A stretch of DNA of 64,000 nucleotides from Mucilaginibacter pedocola (GCF_002013915.1 NZ_MBTF01000003.1:62001-126000); one strand, 5' to 3'; positions 25,869 to 35,284 are shown, counted from the stretch's first letter. The notes: generated from the letters alone by a model not told the origin. Numbers and translations are program-made.

Positions 25869-28295
25869 CTACCCATTCCCAACCCTGTCCATCTCGTCAC
25901 CCGCACCGCCGCTGCTGCGCCTTACGGCTTTGTATTGCTTGCCAAAGCGATAGGTGAACGATATGCTGTATACCCGGCTATCCCTGCGCAGCATAAAATA
26001 TTCGGTAGCATTTGGGAAGGTAGTGAAGCCTTCCATAGCGTTGGTGTAAAACACATCGCGTGCGCTGAGTTTAATGGTGCCCTTTTTACCTAATATGGGG
26101 CGCGATACCCCTACCGACATTTGGCCCGTGGGGTACAACAACTCAGCAATATCGTTACGGGCGCGGGTGGTATAAAAGCCCGATAGCTCTGCCGTGTATT
26201 TGCCAAAGCTGAACTGGTTATTGGCGTTCAGGTTCAGTTGGTCTATTTGGGTGGCGTATACATTGCCGTTAAAACCTTTCAGCTGTTTATGGTTGTACTG
26301 CGCCTGTGCCGTTACCTGCCACCAGCTTGCAGGGGCAGTTGTTAGCGTTAGCGAAGCGCCAAAGTTGTAGGTATTGCCTACGTTGCCCTGGGTGTACAGC
26401 AGTATGGCATCGTTATTTGGGTCGGACACAAATATTTGAGAGAAGTAGTTTTTAATACTGCTGAACGATACCGCCGTGCGCAGCAAGCTTTTGTATTGGT
26501 GGCTCAGCTCAAAGTTCCAGCTGAATTGCGGCAACAGGTACGGGTCGCCGGTGCTGTAGGTGTATTTGTTAATAATGAGGTAAAAAGGGTTCAGATTCTG
26601 GAAAGGCGGGCGGTCTATCCTGCGGCTGGCGGTAAGCGTAAAGCCATTAGCAGTATCGGCCTGGAAGCTTAAATACCCGCTCGGGAAAAACTGCCCGTAG
26701 GAGCGAGTGAACGACGAATCTTTTTGCAAAGCGTTACCCATTTGGTTGGCATCGTAACCTGTATGCTCGTACCTAACGCCAAATTGCCCGGTCACTTTAC
26801 CGAATTTAGTGTCGTACGAACTGTAAAGCGCATTTATCTTCTCCTTATAAATAAAGTGGTTGTTCTTCACATTGTCTTCTACCCAGTTGCCGCCCTGCAG
26901 GTTTTGGTAATAGGCCAGGTTATCGGTATTGCTGAAAGATGATTTACCGCCAAATGCGAGTATATCGTTTTGGTTAAGTTTAATGGTATAATCTGCTTTA
27001 GCTGAACCTATACTGATGCTGGTGGGGATATTCCCGCGCGAAATTTCCTCGTAACCGTTCGGCCCGCTCAATTCATTGCGGAAGTTTTGGTCGGCTTTAA
27101 TGTCGTAATGCAGGTAATCGGCATCAACGGCGAGGTCCTGGTCGGCCGATACCTTGTGGCGAAGGTTGAGGTTAATGGCGCCGTTCTTAAAGCGGTTCTT
27201 GTTGGTATTGCGGGTGTAGATAGATGAATCGGTTATGCCTTGCGGACTCTGCCAATCTGCATTGGCGCGGTTGCTGCCGTTGCGCCGGGTGGCTATGCCG
27301 GTAAGCGCAATGCCAATGGTGGTTTTATCGCTCAGGTAATAATCGAAACCCGTTTTAATGGTATTGTTAAAATTGCTGGCGGGCGAGTAGGAGTATTGGT
27401 CCAGCATAGCGGTTAGCTGCTGGTTGCTGTCGTAATATTTTCGCAGCGCATAAATGCTGAAAAAGTTCTCGCTGTAGTTGAGGCTATAATTGAAAAATGT
27501 ATTGAACTTTCCCGAACGGAAATTAAGTATCAGGCTGTTAAAAGTTTTGGCGTAAACGCCCTGCGCATAGGTATTGCTAAGCGAGCCATTAAAGCCCTTT
27601 ATGGTGTTCTTTTTGGTTTTGATGTTGATGATACCCGCATTGCCGCTGGCATCGTACTTGGCGGTTGGGTTGGCTATCAATTCTATCTGCGAAATTTGGG
27701 TAGAGCTCATGCTTGCCAAAAAGTTGGCCAATTCGGTACCCGAAAGATAGGTAAGCTTATCATCTATCATCACTTGCGCGCCCGCCTTGCCGTTCAGCGC
27801 AATACCGCCATTACGGTCAACAGTTACACCCGGCGAACGCTCCAATACCTCCAGCACAGTGCTGCCTGTGTTGGTTACCGAGGCATTTACATCTAATATT
27901 ACCTTACCTTGCTTGTAGCTCACAGGCGGCGTTTTGGCAGTAATGGTAACCTGCTGTAAACCCGTACTGCTGGCTTGCAGGGTAAGGGTATCAGCAGTGC
28001 TGCCGGGGAAATGATAAACCTTGCTGGTTTGCGCTTTATAACCGGTGTAACTAACTAAAAAAGTATAGTCGCCGGTTTTAATATTGTGGAATGTAGCAAC
28101 GCCCTTCAGGTCGGTGATAATGGTTTGGATAACCGTGTTGGCTTTTTGCAGCTTCACGGTTGCCGCCTCGGCAGGCTGATTTTTTTCGATAGATACCTTC
28201 AGCGAAAAACTATAGGCGCCTGTTTGCTGGCTGTTGGCAGTAAACCCAAAAAGGCACAGCAAAGCTATGCAAATAATGCTTCGTAAAAATATCAT
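25869..28295 (-). CDS. Outer-membrane beta-barrel receptor with CarboxypepD_reg-like N-domain (TonB-dependent-receptor-like)
   Basis: An 808-residue outer-membrane protein. It has a signal peptide (to about residue 23), then a carboxypeptidase-regulatory-like beta-sandwich (about 28-110), a plug-like domain (about 120-225, including GVTVDRNGGIALNGK and the ANPTAKYDASGNAGIINI block), and a C-terminal 16-22-strand barrel of the outer-membrane beta-barrel family 3 type ending in ISFTYRFGKQYKAVRR. No TonB box is evident. It is not paired with a SusD gene, so it is probably a siderophore/peptide-type or orphan receptor. It is monocistronic, followed by tRNA-Arg. Confidence 0.85.
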   Translation of the reverse strand: MIFLRSIICIALLCLFGFTANSQQTGAYSFSLKVSIEKNQPAEAATVKLQKANTVIQTIITDLKGVATFHNIKTGDYTFLVSYTGYKAQTSKVYHFPGSTADTLTLQASSTGLQQVTITAKTPPVSYKQGKVILDVNASVTNTGSTVLEVLERSPGVTVDRNGGIALNGKAGAQVMIDDKLTYLSGTELANFLASMSSTQISQIELIANPTAKYDASGNAGIINIKTKKNTIKGFNGSLSNTYAQGVYAKTFNSLILNFRSGKFNTFFNYSLNYSENFFSIYALRKYYDSNQQLTAMLDQYSYSPASNFNNTIKTGFDYYLSDKTTIGIALTGIATRRNGSNRANADWQSPQGITDSSIYTRNTNKNRFKNGAINLNLRHKVSADQDLAVDADYLHYDIKADQNFRNELSGPNGYEEISRGNIPTSISIGSAKADYTIKLNQNDILAFGGKSSFSNTDNLAYYQNLQGGNWVEDNVKNNHFIYKEKINALYSSYDTKFGKVTGQFGVRYEHTGYDANQMGNALQKDSSFTRSYGQFFPSGYLSFQADTANGFTLTASRRIDRPPFQNLNPFYLIINKYTYSTGDPYLLPQFSWNFELSHQYKSLLRTAVSFSSIKNYFSQIFVSDPNNDAILLYTQGNVGNTYNFGASLTLTTAPASWWQVTAQAQYNHKQLKGFNGNVYATQIDQLNLNANNQFSFGKYTAELSGFYTTRARNDIAELLYPTGQMSVGVSRPILGKKGTIKLSARDVFYTNAMEGFTTFPNATEYFMLRRDSRVYSISFTYRFGKQYKAVRRSSGGAGDEMDRVGNG

Positions 28296-28373
28296 CGATC
28301 AGCGTGTTTTTTGATAAGACAAAAGAGGGTTGCCCAACGTTACAAGATGCTGAAAAATATTGATACTAAACGC

Positions 28374-28447
28374 CGAACACCGAATCCTGAACGCCGAATT
28401 TCGAAGTAAAGCTACTTCATCATTCGATATTCAAAATTCGGTGTTCG
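28374..28447. repeat. Intergenic nested inverted repeat
   Basis: Outer arms CGAACACCGAAT (28374-28385) and ATTCGGTGTTCG (28436-28447) are a perfect 12-base inverted repeat. Inside is GAAGTA-n4-TACTTC (28403-28418). A sequence of similar composition recurs near 46235-46335. Confidence 0.75.
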
Positions 28448-28483
28448 AAATTCTTGCTCCCCCTTCAGGGGGCTGGGGGACTT

Positions 28484-29587
28484 TTACACATTAAACCTAA
28501 AGTGCATAATGTCGCCATCCTGCACAACGTAGGTTTTGCCTTCTACGCCCATTTTGCCGGCCTCTTTTATGGCAGCTTCCGAGCCGTTGTATTTTACAAA
28601 GTCGTCGTATTTAATTACCTCGGCGCGGATAAAGCCTTTTTCAAAATCGGTGTGGATAACGCCTGCGGCTTGCGGGGCGGTGAAGCCCTGCGTGATGGTC
28701 CAGGCGCGTACTTCTTGCACACCAGCGGTGAAGTAAGTAGCCAGGTTAAGCAGGCGATATGCTGCTTTGATCAGCTTGGTTACGCCCGATTCGCTTAAGC
28801 CAAGGTCGGCCAAAAACATCTGGCGGTCTTCGTATGAATCCATTTCCGAAATTTCTGCTTCTATCTGGGCAGAAATGATCAGCACTTCAGCGTTCTCTTC
28901 TTTAGCAACGGCCCTTACTTTTTCTACGTAAGCATTGCCGTTAACTACCGAGCCTTCGTCAACATTACAAACGTACATTACCGGTTTAGCGGTAAGCAGC
29001 CATATATCGGCAATGTATTCCTGGTCTTCTTCGGCAACGGCAGCAGTGCGGGCGTTTTTACCTTCCAGCAGGTGGTTGCGATAGATGGTAAGCACATCGT
29101 ATGCTTTCTTAGCATCCTTGTCGCCACCGGTTTTGGCCATTTTCTCTATCTTCGATATCTTCTTTTCTATCGAATCAAGGTCCTTTAGCTGCAGTTCGGT
29201 ATCAATGATCTCTTTATCGCGGATAGGGTCAACCGAGCCGTCAACGTGTATTACGTTATCGTTATCAAAGCAGCGCAGTACGTGGATGATGGCGTTAGTG
29301 GCGCGGATGTTGGCCAAAAACTGGTTGCCCAAACCTTCGCCTTTGCTGGCACCTTTCACCAAACCGGCAATATCAACTATCTCGATGGTGTTGGGTACTA
29401 TGCTTTTAGGGTTTACTATTTCGGTAAGTTTGGTAAGGCGCTCATCCGGAACGGTTATTACGCCCACGTTTGGCTCTATGGTGCAGAACGGAAAGTTGGC
29501 CGCCTGTGCCTTTGCATTTGATAAACAGTTAAAAAGTGTTGATTTACCCACATTCGGCAAACCTACTATACCACATTGTAAACCCAT
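28484..29587 (-). CDS. ychF: Redox-regulated ATPase YchF (Obg family)
   Basis: A 367-residue P-loop protein of the OBG family that prefers ATP and associates with ribosomes. The P-loop GLPNVGKST is at residues 8-16, switch II lies in DIAGLVKGASKGEGLGN, and a C-terminal TGS domain ends the protein (GVIHTDFEKGFIRAEVI, then VQDGDIMHFRFNV). Length and domain order are normal. It is divergent from mgtE; the spacer holds a 19-base inverted repeat. A near-universal housekeeping gene. Confidence 0.96.
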   Translation of the reverse strand: MGLQCGIVGLPNVGKSTLFNCLSNAKAQAANFPFCTIEPNVGVITVPDERLTKLTEIVNPKSIVPNTIEIVDIAGLVKGASKGEGLGNQFLANIRATNAIIHVLRCFDNDNVIHVDGSVDPIRDKEIIDTELQLKDLDSIEKKISKIEKMAKTGGDKDAKKAYDVLTIYRNHLLEGKNARTAAVAEEDQEYIADIWLLTAKPVMYVCNVDEGSVVNGNAYVEKVRAVAKEENAEVLIISAQIEAEISEMDSYEDRQMFLADLGLSESGVTKLIKAAYRLLNLATYFTAGVQEVRAWTITQGFTAPQAAGVIHTDFEKGFIRAEVIKYDDFVKYNGSEAAIKEAGKMGVEGKTYVVQDGDIMHFRFNV

Positions 29588-29612
29588 TTGTTGTTTTTTA
29601 AGTCCATAGTCG

Positions 29613-29672
29613 ATGGTCCATAGTCCATAGTATTCAGCGTATTTCGGCTATCGACCATGGACTATGGACCAT
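29613..29672. repeat. Inverted repeat of GGTCCATAGTCCATAGT type
   Basis: Left arm 29613-29631 and right arm 29654-29672 pair at 18 of 19 positions, with a 22-base loop. Each arm is itself built from a short GTCCATAGT-like unit. It lies between the divergent ychF and mgtE genes. Confidence 0.8.
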
Positions 29673-29798
29673 TGACAAATCAGGCGCAAAGATAACACAA
29701 AAAAAGCCTTGAAATTTGAAAAAATAAACGACTTTTGCGGGCGTTACCGAAGGGTATAAAACAAGTATAAAACGATGTAAACACAAGGGGGGCTTTTT

Positions 29799-31169
29799 AT
29801 GGAAGAAATGGTTGAGCAGGTAGAATTGCTACTGGAACAAGAGGATACAACACAGCTGCAAGAATATTTAAACAACCTGAATATTTCTGACGTAGAAGAA
29901 CTTATAGGCGAACTGCCCGAACATGGCCCCAAATTCATCGCTACGCTTTCGCTTAACCGCGCGGTGAACGTTTTCCGTATTCTCGATTTCCCCACACAGG
30001 AACGCATCATCAAAAAACTCACCGGCGAAAAGGTCGGCGAGATCATAAACGCCCTGCCACCGGACGACCGTACCTCGTTTTTCGCTGAATTGCATGGCGA
30101 TGCCGTAAAGAATCTCATCCTGCATTTAAGTCCCGCCGACCGTAAAGAAGCGCTGGTTCTGTTAGGTTATGAAGAAGACAGCGTTGGCCGTTTGATGACG
30201 CCCGATTACATCGCCGTTAAAAAAGGCTGGGACGTAACCCGAGTACTTTCGCACATACGCCGTTATGGTAAAAACTCCGAAACCATTGACGTTATTTACG
30301 TGATCGACGAGAACGGCGTACTGCTTGACGATATCCGTATCCGCGAAATACTATTGGTAAAACCCGAAACCAAGGTAAGCGACCTGATGGATGGCCGCCT
30401 AATAGCCCTTGACGCCAACGACCCGCAGGAAGAGGCCATCAACGTGTTCAGGATGAATAACCGCACAGCTCTACCGGTGACAGATAGCGAGAACATATTA
30501 TTAGGCATAGTAACGGTAGATGATATCCTTTGGATAGCCAACGAGGAGTATACCGAAGACATCCAAAAGATAGGTGGTACCGAAGCGCTGGACGAGCCTT
30601 ATTTGGATATCAACCTGTTCAAACTGGTGAAAAAGCGCGTGGGTTGGCTTATCATTTTGTTTTTGGGCGAGATGCTTACCGCAACCGCTATGGGCTTCTT
30701 CGAGCATGCTATAGAGAAAGCGGTGGTGCTGGCACTGTTCATCCCGCTTATTATTTCCAGCGGGGGTAATAGCGGTTCGCAGGCCTCTACCTTAATTATA
30801 CAGGCCATGGCCCTGGGTGAGGTTACTATAGCTGACTGGTGGCGTGTAATGCGCCGCGAGATTATTTCGGGCCTGATGCTGGGCGTTACGCTGGGTATCA
30901 TAGGCTTTTTGCGGATAGCAGCCTTCAGCATGTTTAGCGATATGTATGGCCCGCATTGGATGTTGGTTGGCCTAACCATAGGCGTATCGCTTATAGGGGT
31001 GGTGCTTTGGGGTTCGCTCTCGGGTTCTATGCTTCCGCTTGTGCTTAAAAAATTTGGTGCCGACCCGGCTACATCGTCTGCACCCTTTGTAGCCACGCTG
31101 GTTGATGTTACGGGGCTTATCATCTACTTTACGGTGGCCGTATTGTTTATGAGCGGGGTATTGCTGTAG
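29799..31169 (+). CDS. mgtE: Magnesium transporter MgtE
   Basis: A 456-residue magnesium channel/transporter. The N-terminal helical domain (to about residue 130) contains the family pattern of LPPDDRTSFFAEL and LLGYEEDSVGRLMTPDY. Two CBS domains follow (about 137-260, ending LLGIVTVDDILW), then five membrane helices (about 285-456) with the conserved PLIISSGGNSGSQAST pore segment. The domain order and length are those of characterised MgtE. CBS domains sense cytosolic magnesium in the family. No magnesium riboswitch was recognised in the leader. Confidence 0.95.
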   Translation: MEEMVEQVELLLEQEDTTQLQEYLNNLNISDVEELIGELPEHGPKFIATLSLNRAVNVFRILDFPTQERIIKKLTGEKVGEIINALPPDDRTSFFAELHGDAVKNLILHLSPADRKEALVLLGYEEDSVGRLMTPDYIAVKKGWDVTRVLSHIRRYGKNSETIDVIYVIDENGVLLDDIRIREILLVKPETKVSDLMDGRLIALDANDPQEEAINVFRMNNRTALPVTDSENILLGIVTVDDILWIANEEYTEDIQKIGGTEALDEPYLDINLFKLVKKRVGWLIILFLGEMLTATAMGFFEHAIEKAVVLALFIPLIISSGGNSGSQASTLIIQAMALGEVTIADWWRVMRREIISGLMLGVTLGIIGFLRIAAFSMFSDMYGPHWMLVGLTIGVSLIGVVLWGSLSGSMLPLVLKKFGADPATSSAPFVATLVDVTGLIIYFTVAVLFMSGVLL

Positions 31170-31222
31170 GTTTATTCGGTGCTTTTATGTAGGTTTAAGA
31201 AATTTAAACTTAACACCTTATA

Positions 31223-31705
31223 ATGGACACCACACATTTTCCTGATGCGGCCGACGAGCCGCAATTACTCATTTCTATTGATGCAAAGCAATACCTGCAA
31301 ACGGCAGGCAAATGGGCAACCTTTTTAGGTATTGTCGGTTTCATCATGACAGGGCTTGTTGCCGTTATGGCCCTATTTATAGGCGCTATATTTGCGGCTA
31401 TGGCGCAGTTTAACCCCATGATGGCCGCCATTCCCGCCGGTGTAGGCACACTACTTACGGTTGTTTACCTTTTAATGGCTTTACTTTCGTTTTTCTTTGC
31501 TTTGTACCTGTTCCAGTTTGGCAGCCGGGTAAAAAAGGCAATTGCGTTTAACGATACGGCAGAGGCAGCGCTCGCTTTCAGCAAACTAAAGTCGTTTTTT
31601 AAGCTTTGGGGGATAATTACCATCGTTGTTTTCGCCTTTTATATATTGGCGTTTGCGTTCGGCATTGTAGCAGGCATTGCAGGTGCAGCGGGTGCGCATG
31701 CATAA
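31223..31705 (+). CDS. DUF5362-like membrane protein
   Basis: A 160-residue protein with four hydrophobic segments (about 34-62, 70-97, 125-150 and part of the C-terminus), small-residue-rich and glycine-ended. The N-terminus is cytosolic and polar (PDAADEPQLLISIDAKQYL). It resembles small Bacteroidota membrane proteins of the DUF5362 type; this assignment is from memory of their shape, not a search. It starts 53 bases after mgtE and may be co-transcribed, ending at a clear terminator. Confidence 0.65.
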   Translation: MDTTHFPDAADEPQLLISIDAKQYLQTAGKWATFLGIVGFIMTGLVAVMALFIGAIFAAMAQFNPMMAAIPAGVGTLLTVVYLLMALLSFFFALYLFQFGSRVKKAIAFNDTAEAALAFSKLKSFFKLWGIITIVVFAFYILAFAFGIVAGIAGAAGAHA

Positions 31706-31721
31706 GGCTGTAAAACAAAAA

Positions 31722-31744
31722 TACCCTGCCTTTTGGGCGGGGTA
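31722..31744 (+). terminator. Rho-independent terminator
   Basis: TACCCTGCC (31722-31730) pairs with GGCGGGGTA (31736-31744) at 8 of 9 positions, loop of five bases, between convergent genes. Confidence 0.65.
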
Positions 31745-31785
31745 CCTTTGCTTGTAATATTTAGGTTTAAAGTAGGGCCTAATAT

Positions 31786-32106
31786 TTAGTAAGAGAAATC
31801 TTCGTCGGCCTTGGCAACTTCGTGGCCTTCGCTAAACTCGTAGCGTTTCTCTACAACTTCCTGGTGGTCTTTTATGTAATCTACCGTTTCTTTCAGTCCT
31901 TCTGCAAATTTTTCAAAGTCCTCTTTGTATAAAAATATCTTGTGCTTTACAAAAACACCGTCTTCTAAACGCTTTTTGCTCTCAGTAATAGTAACATAGT
32001 AATCGTTAGAGCGGGTTGCCTTTACATCGAAAAAATACGTCCTTTTCCCGGCTCTCACCTTTTTGGAGTACACTTCCTCACGTTCTCTGTTGTCAAAATC
32101 TCCCAT
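31786..32106 (-). CDS. PUR-family DNA/RNA-binding protein (DUF3276)
   Basis: A 106-residue PUR-alpha-like protein, a family found in Bacteroidota and spirochaetes. It has the repeating beta-beta-beta-beta-alpha PUR layout: VYSKKVRAGKRTYFFDVKAT then YYVTITESKK, followed by KIFLYKEDFEKFAEGL. Members bind single-stranded nucleic acids. The start is at ATG 32106, with a 250-base AT-rich gap upstream shared with the divergent hypothetical gene. Confidence 0.88.
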   Translation of the reverse strand: MGDFDNREREEVYSKKVRAGKRTYFFDVKATRSNDYYVTITESKKRLEDGVFVKHKIFLYKEDFEKFAEGLKETVDYIKDHQEVVEKRYEFSEGHEVAKADEDFSY

Positions 32107-32209
32107 AAATGCTAATCGTAATAGTTTTGGTTGGGATAAATATAAAGAAAAAATTAATGTGCAACTATTAATTGTAACAATATTAAATAAATATTAAACA
32201 ATTGCGCAA

Positions 32210-32217
32210 TAAGTTTG
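32210..32217 (+). promoter_or_regulatory. Possible -7 box (TAAGTTTG)
   Basis: Exact TAnnTTTG match upstream of the hypothetical gene at 32357, but without a TTG at the proper distance, so support is weak. Confidence 0.3.
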
Positions 32218-32356
32218 TATTCGTGTCGTTGCGACACAATTTCGTTTTGGAAAGAAATTCGTTATCTATGCATTCAATGCCGCGGGCATCTTCATTAACT
32301 TCCGCGACGCAACTGTATAAACAGTCGTTATTACTTCAACATCAATTAAGGAAATA

Positions 32357-32932
32357 ATGGGACTTGACATTTCAATAGCAACTAACAATGATGAGGAAGT
32401 TTATTCTCCGGACTATGACGACGATATCCATGATTATTGTCATAAGCATGGTTTAAGCAGGGCTTTTTGTAGTTTTATATACAGGCGTTATCTAACAAGG
32501 TATTGTCCCGATCTCAAGCAAATTGGAGAATTGGTTGGAGTAGATATTACCCCGATTTATTTAATGCATGGTTATCCTGCTGACGTGGTGTTGGAATCTG
32601 CTATAAAGGTTGCCCAAACACAAGAGGAAAGGCAAAAAATCTTACATGACGCGGAGGCCTATAAAAAGAAATTAGAAGGGAATATTGATTTGGTAATTGC
32701 CGCCATCTCTGATTTGATTGCCAAGCTATCGGCCATTAAAGATCTGCCATCCATATTGCCGCAAATTGACTCTTTTTCAGGAGGCTGGGCCTTTTACTTT
32801 TCCGATTTCGAAATTGATAAAGGCGACGGTTATATTGCCAATAATTTCGGGCAGGACCTAAGAAATTTAAAGAGTTTCCTGGAATTTGCAAAAAACAAAA
32901 ATGCAACAACTGTTTGGTTTCGATATGGTTAA
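32357..32932 (+). CDS. Hypothetical protein (orphan, possible accessory gene)
   Basis: A 191-residue cytosolic protein of unknown family. The N-terminal part is acidic and has His and Cys residues (YDDDIHDYCHKHGL, then FCSFIYRRYLTRYCP), followed by a helical, coiled-coil-like centre (AQTQEERQKILHDAEAYKKKLEGN near 95-118) and a C-terminal mixed segment ending TTVWFRYG. Its upstream region is very AT-rich and the gene itself has lower GC than its neighbours, which fits recent transfer. It is convergent with the ABC exporter. Confidence 0.6.
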   Translation: MGLDISIATNNDEEVYSPDYDDDIHDYCHKHGLSRAFCSFIYRRYLTRYCPDLKQIGELVGVDITPIYLMHGYPADVVLESAIKVAQTQEERQKILHDAEAYKKKLEGNIDLVIAAISDLIAKLSAIKDLPSILPQIDSFSGGWAFYFSDFEIDKGDGYIANNFGQDLRNLKSFLEFAKNKNATTVWFRYG

Positions 32933-32954
32933 TCGTACAGGCAAAATGGGAACT

Positions 32955-34742
32955 TTACGCCTTCTCTGCCTCCTCCAGCAACTGCATCTCGTACAACTCA
33001 AAGTAAGCTGCTTTTAGTGCCATTAGCTGGTTGTGAGTGCCTTGCTCAATAATTTCGCCGCCATCTATTACCAATATTTTGTCGGCATTTTTTATGGTGC
33101 TTATGCGGTGCGATATAATGATGCTGGTTTTGCCCTGCATAATGCGGCCCAGGTTGCTTAGTATCTCTTCTTCGGTACGTGTATCAACGGCAGATAGGCA
33201 ATCATCAAATATCAAAACCTGTGGCTGCTTTACAATGGCGCGCGCAATGCTAACGCGTTGTTTTTGCCCGCCGCTAAGGGTAACACCACGTTCACCTATT
33301 AGTGTATCAAACCCTTTTTCAAGTTCGATAATGTTATTGTAAACGGCAGCATCTTTAGCCGCTTGCTCTACGCGAGGCATATCCAGTACATCGGCGCTGA
33401 AGGCAATGTTGTGCGATATAATGTCTGAGAACAGGAAAACCTCCTGCGGTACAAAACCAATTTGCGAGCGGTAGCTATCCAGGTTTAGTTGGATGATGGG
33501 TTTATCATCTATCAACAGTTGGCCGCCCGTAGTATCATACATCCGCATGATCAAGTTGCCGATGGTTGATTTCCCGGAACCGGTGCGCCCTATTATAGCC
33601 ACCATTTCGCCCGGGTTAGCCACGAACGATACATTTTTTAAAGCCTCTATTCCGGTATCGGGATAAGTAAACGATACATTGCTGAATTCGATCTTGCCTG
33701 CCAAATGCTGCGGCGCTGCCTGCGGCGACTGTATCTCCGGCTCCTCGTGCAGAAACTCATTAATACGTTTTTGCGATGCGGCGGCACGTTGTATCAGCGA
33801 AGTTACCCAGCCCAACGATATTACCGGGAAGGCCAGCATGTTTAGGTATACAATAAACTCGGCAATATTACCCGCGGTGATGTTGCCCTTCATTACCTCC
33901 ACGCCGCCAATGTACATGGTGATCACGTTGCTCAATCCAATGAGTAATAACATAGATGGGAAAAACATGGCCTGCACTTTGGCCATGGCCATGCTTTGGG
34001 TTTTATAGTCTTCGCTTTCGGTAGCAAATTTTTCGCGCACAAAACTTTCCCGTACGTATGATTTTATCACCCTAATGCCCGAAAAGTTTTCCTGTACAAA
34101 GCTGGACAGAGCAGAGAGGCGCTTTTGGATGTTCTCGCTGCGGTGCTCTATTACCGTGTTTACGTAAAATATAATTACCGCTAAAACCGGAAGCGGTAAT
34201 ATGGAGAAAACGGTTAGCCTAAAGTTAACCGTGAGCATGGCGTAGATAACCAGTATAAAAAGTATTACCGTATTAATGGTATACATAATGCCTGGGCCCA
34301 GGTACATGCGCACGCGGCTAACATCTTCCGTTACGCGGTTCATCAAATCGCCGGTGTTGTGGCGGCGGTAAAAAGCAAGCGATAGGCGCTGGTAATGGGC
34401 GTATATCTCGTTCTTCATATCATACTCAATATGGCGCGACATGAGTATAATTGTTTGCCGCATAAAAAACAGAAACAGTCCGCGCAGCAAAGCCAAGATC
34501 AACACCAAAATACCGAATAACAATAGGCTGGAGCCAAAGATATCGTAGATCATCTCCTGTCTGTTAAAGCCCGAGAAAAGCTGATAGGTACTAATATTCT
34601 CAGTCACCAGGTCGAATGCCACCCTTACTACCTGTGCCGGCAAAACCGCAAATATGTTAGAGATGATAACGAACAGCACCCCCGGTACCAGCCGCCAGCG
34701 GTATTTATAAAAGAATTTATTGAGGTAGGCGAGTGCTTTCAT
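32955..34742 (-). CDS. ABC exporter, fused membrane and ATPase domains (MsbA-like)
   Basis: A 595-residue half-transporter that works as a homodimer in the inner membrane. The N-terminal six-helix domain (about 15-310) is followed by the nucleotide-binding domain, with Walker A GRTGSGKST near 384, signature LSGGQKQRVSIARA near 490, and Walker B VLIFDDCLSAVD near 512. The Walker B is followed by Cys-Leu rather than the usual Glu-Ala or Glu-Pro, so the catalytic carboxylate position reads Asp-Asp. This occurs in some heterodimeric half-transporters and deserves attention. Substrate unknown (lipid or drug). Confidence 0.88.
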   Translation of the reverse strand: MKALAYLNKFFYKYRWRLVPGVLFVIISNIFAVLPAQVVRVAFDLVTENISTYQLFSGFNRQEMIYDIFGSSLLLFGILVLILALLRGLFLFFMRQTIILMSRHIEYDMKNEIYAHYQRLSLAFYRRHNTGDLMNRVTEDVSRVRMYLGPGIMYTINTVILFILVIYAMLTVNFRLTVFSILPLPVLAVIIFYVNTVIEHRSENIQKRLSALSSFVQENFSGIRVIKSYVRESFVREKFATESEDYKTQSMAMAKVQAMFFPSMLLLIGLSNVITMYIGGVEVMKGNITAGNIAEFIVYLNMLAFPVISLGWVTSLIQRAAASQKRINEFLHEEPEIQSPQAAPQHLAGKIEFSNVSFTYPDTGIEALKNVSFVANPGEMVAIIGRTGSGKSTIGNLIMRMYDTTGGQLLIDDKPIIQLNLDSYRSQIGFVPQEVFLFSDIISHNIAFSADVLDMPRVEQAAKDAAVYNNIIELEKGFDTLIGERGVTLSGGQKQRVSIARAIVKQPQVLIFDDCLSAVDTRTEEEILSNLGRIMQGKTSIIISHRISTIKNADKILVIDGGEIIEQGTHNQLMALKAAYFELYEMQLLEEAEKA

Positions 34743-34749
34743 TTGATTT

Positions 34750-34787
34750 CAGTCCGAAAGTCGGAGGTCGGGAAGTCCGAAAGACGG
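34750..34787. repeat. AGTCCGAAAG-type short-period repeat, locus 1
   Basis: Imperfect units AGTCCGAAAGTCGG and AGTCCGAAAGACGG just upstream of the ABC exporter start. Related sequence occurs at four other intergenic sites in this window. Confidence 0.65.
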
Positions 34788-34819
34788 TACGCCAAAAGTA
34801 TTAAAAGCTTTTGAAGATA

Positions 34820-35284
34820 TTAGTTATTTGCCGCAAACAACCTTCTATCGAACCGGAAGGGGTGTGCTTCGGCTATTTTTAACGCAGCTGCTTCTGGGTG
34901 CATTGGGTTTATCAATACGTTTTTGGCCAGCGGGTCTATCACGCTGGGTATATAGAGTAATAAGGCGCTTTTTTGTCGCAGCCAGGCGTTACCTATTCGC
35001 TGTAAGCGCAAGGGGGCGGGGTAATCCTGCCAGTTAAGGGGTAATTGCGGAATGGTTACTTGTTGCGCGCTGGCGTCGTCTGGCACCAAAATGCCGGTCA
35101 TCACCAAATCGTTGTGTATCTCGCCGGTTTGCATGTGCACTAATTTTTCCAGTATACTGGTTGATGAACTTAGTGAGGTGTATAAAACGGGCATATGATC
35201 GTGCCAGCGCGCGGCTGACAGTAAGCCGCCTTTGCCGCTAAGGTCGTAGGCGTATTTATCGCGGGCTATGCGGTATAATATCAC
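34820..35284 (-). CDS. RES-domain toxin
   Basis: A 154-residue toxin of the RES family, which degrades NAD+ in studied members. Visible family residues are the Arg in ARWHDHMPVLYTS (about 26-38), the Glu in SILEKLVHM (about 45-50), and a distal Ser in the IPSVIDPLAKNVLINP segment. It overlaps the upstream antitoxin gene by four bases (ATGA), so translation is coupled, the usual xre-res order. It looks intact. Confidence 0.9.
   Translation of the reverse strand: MILYRIARDKYAYDLSGKGGLLSAARWHDHMPVLYTSLSSSTSILEKLVHMQTGEIHNDLVMTGILVPDDASAQQVTIPQLPLNWQDYPAPLRLQRIGNAWLRQKSALLLYIPSVIDPLAKNVLINPMHPEAAALKIAEAHPFRFDRRLFAANN

Noticed and set aside
28458..28480. Possible terminator CCCCCTTCAGGGGG near ychF
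   Set aside because: A short stem without a T-run on either strand; not strong enough to list as a feature.
29799..31169. Magnesium riboswitch in the mgtE leader
   Set aside because: The leader is short and occupied by the inverted repeat further upstream; no M-box-like structure was recognised.
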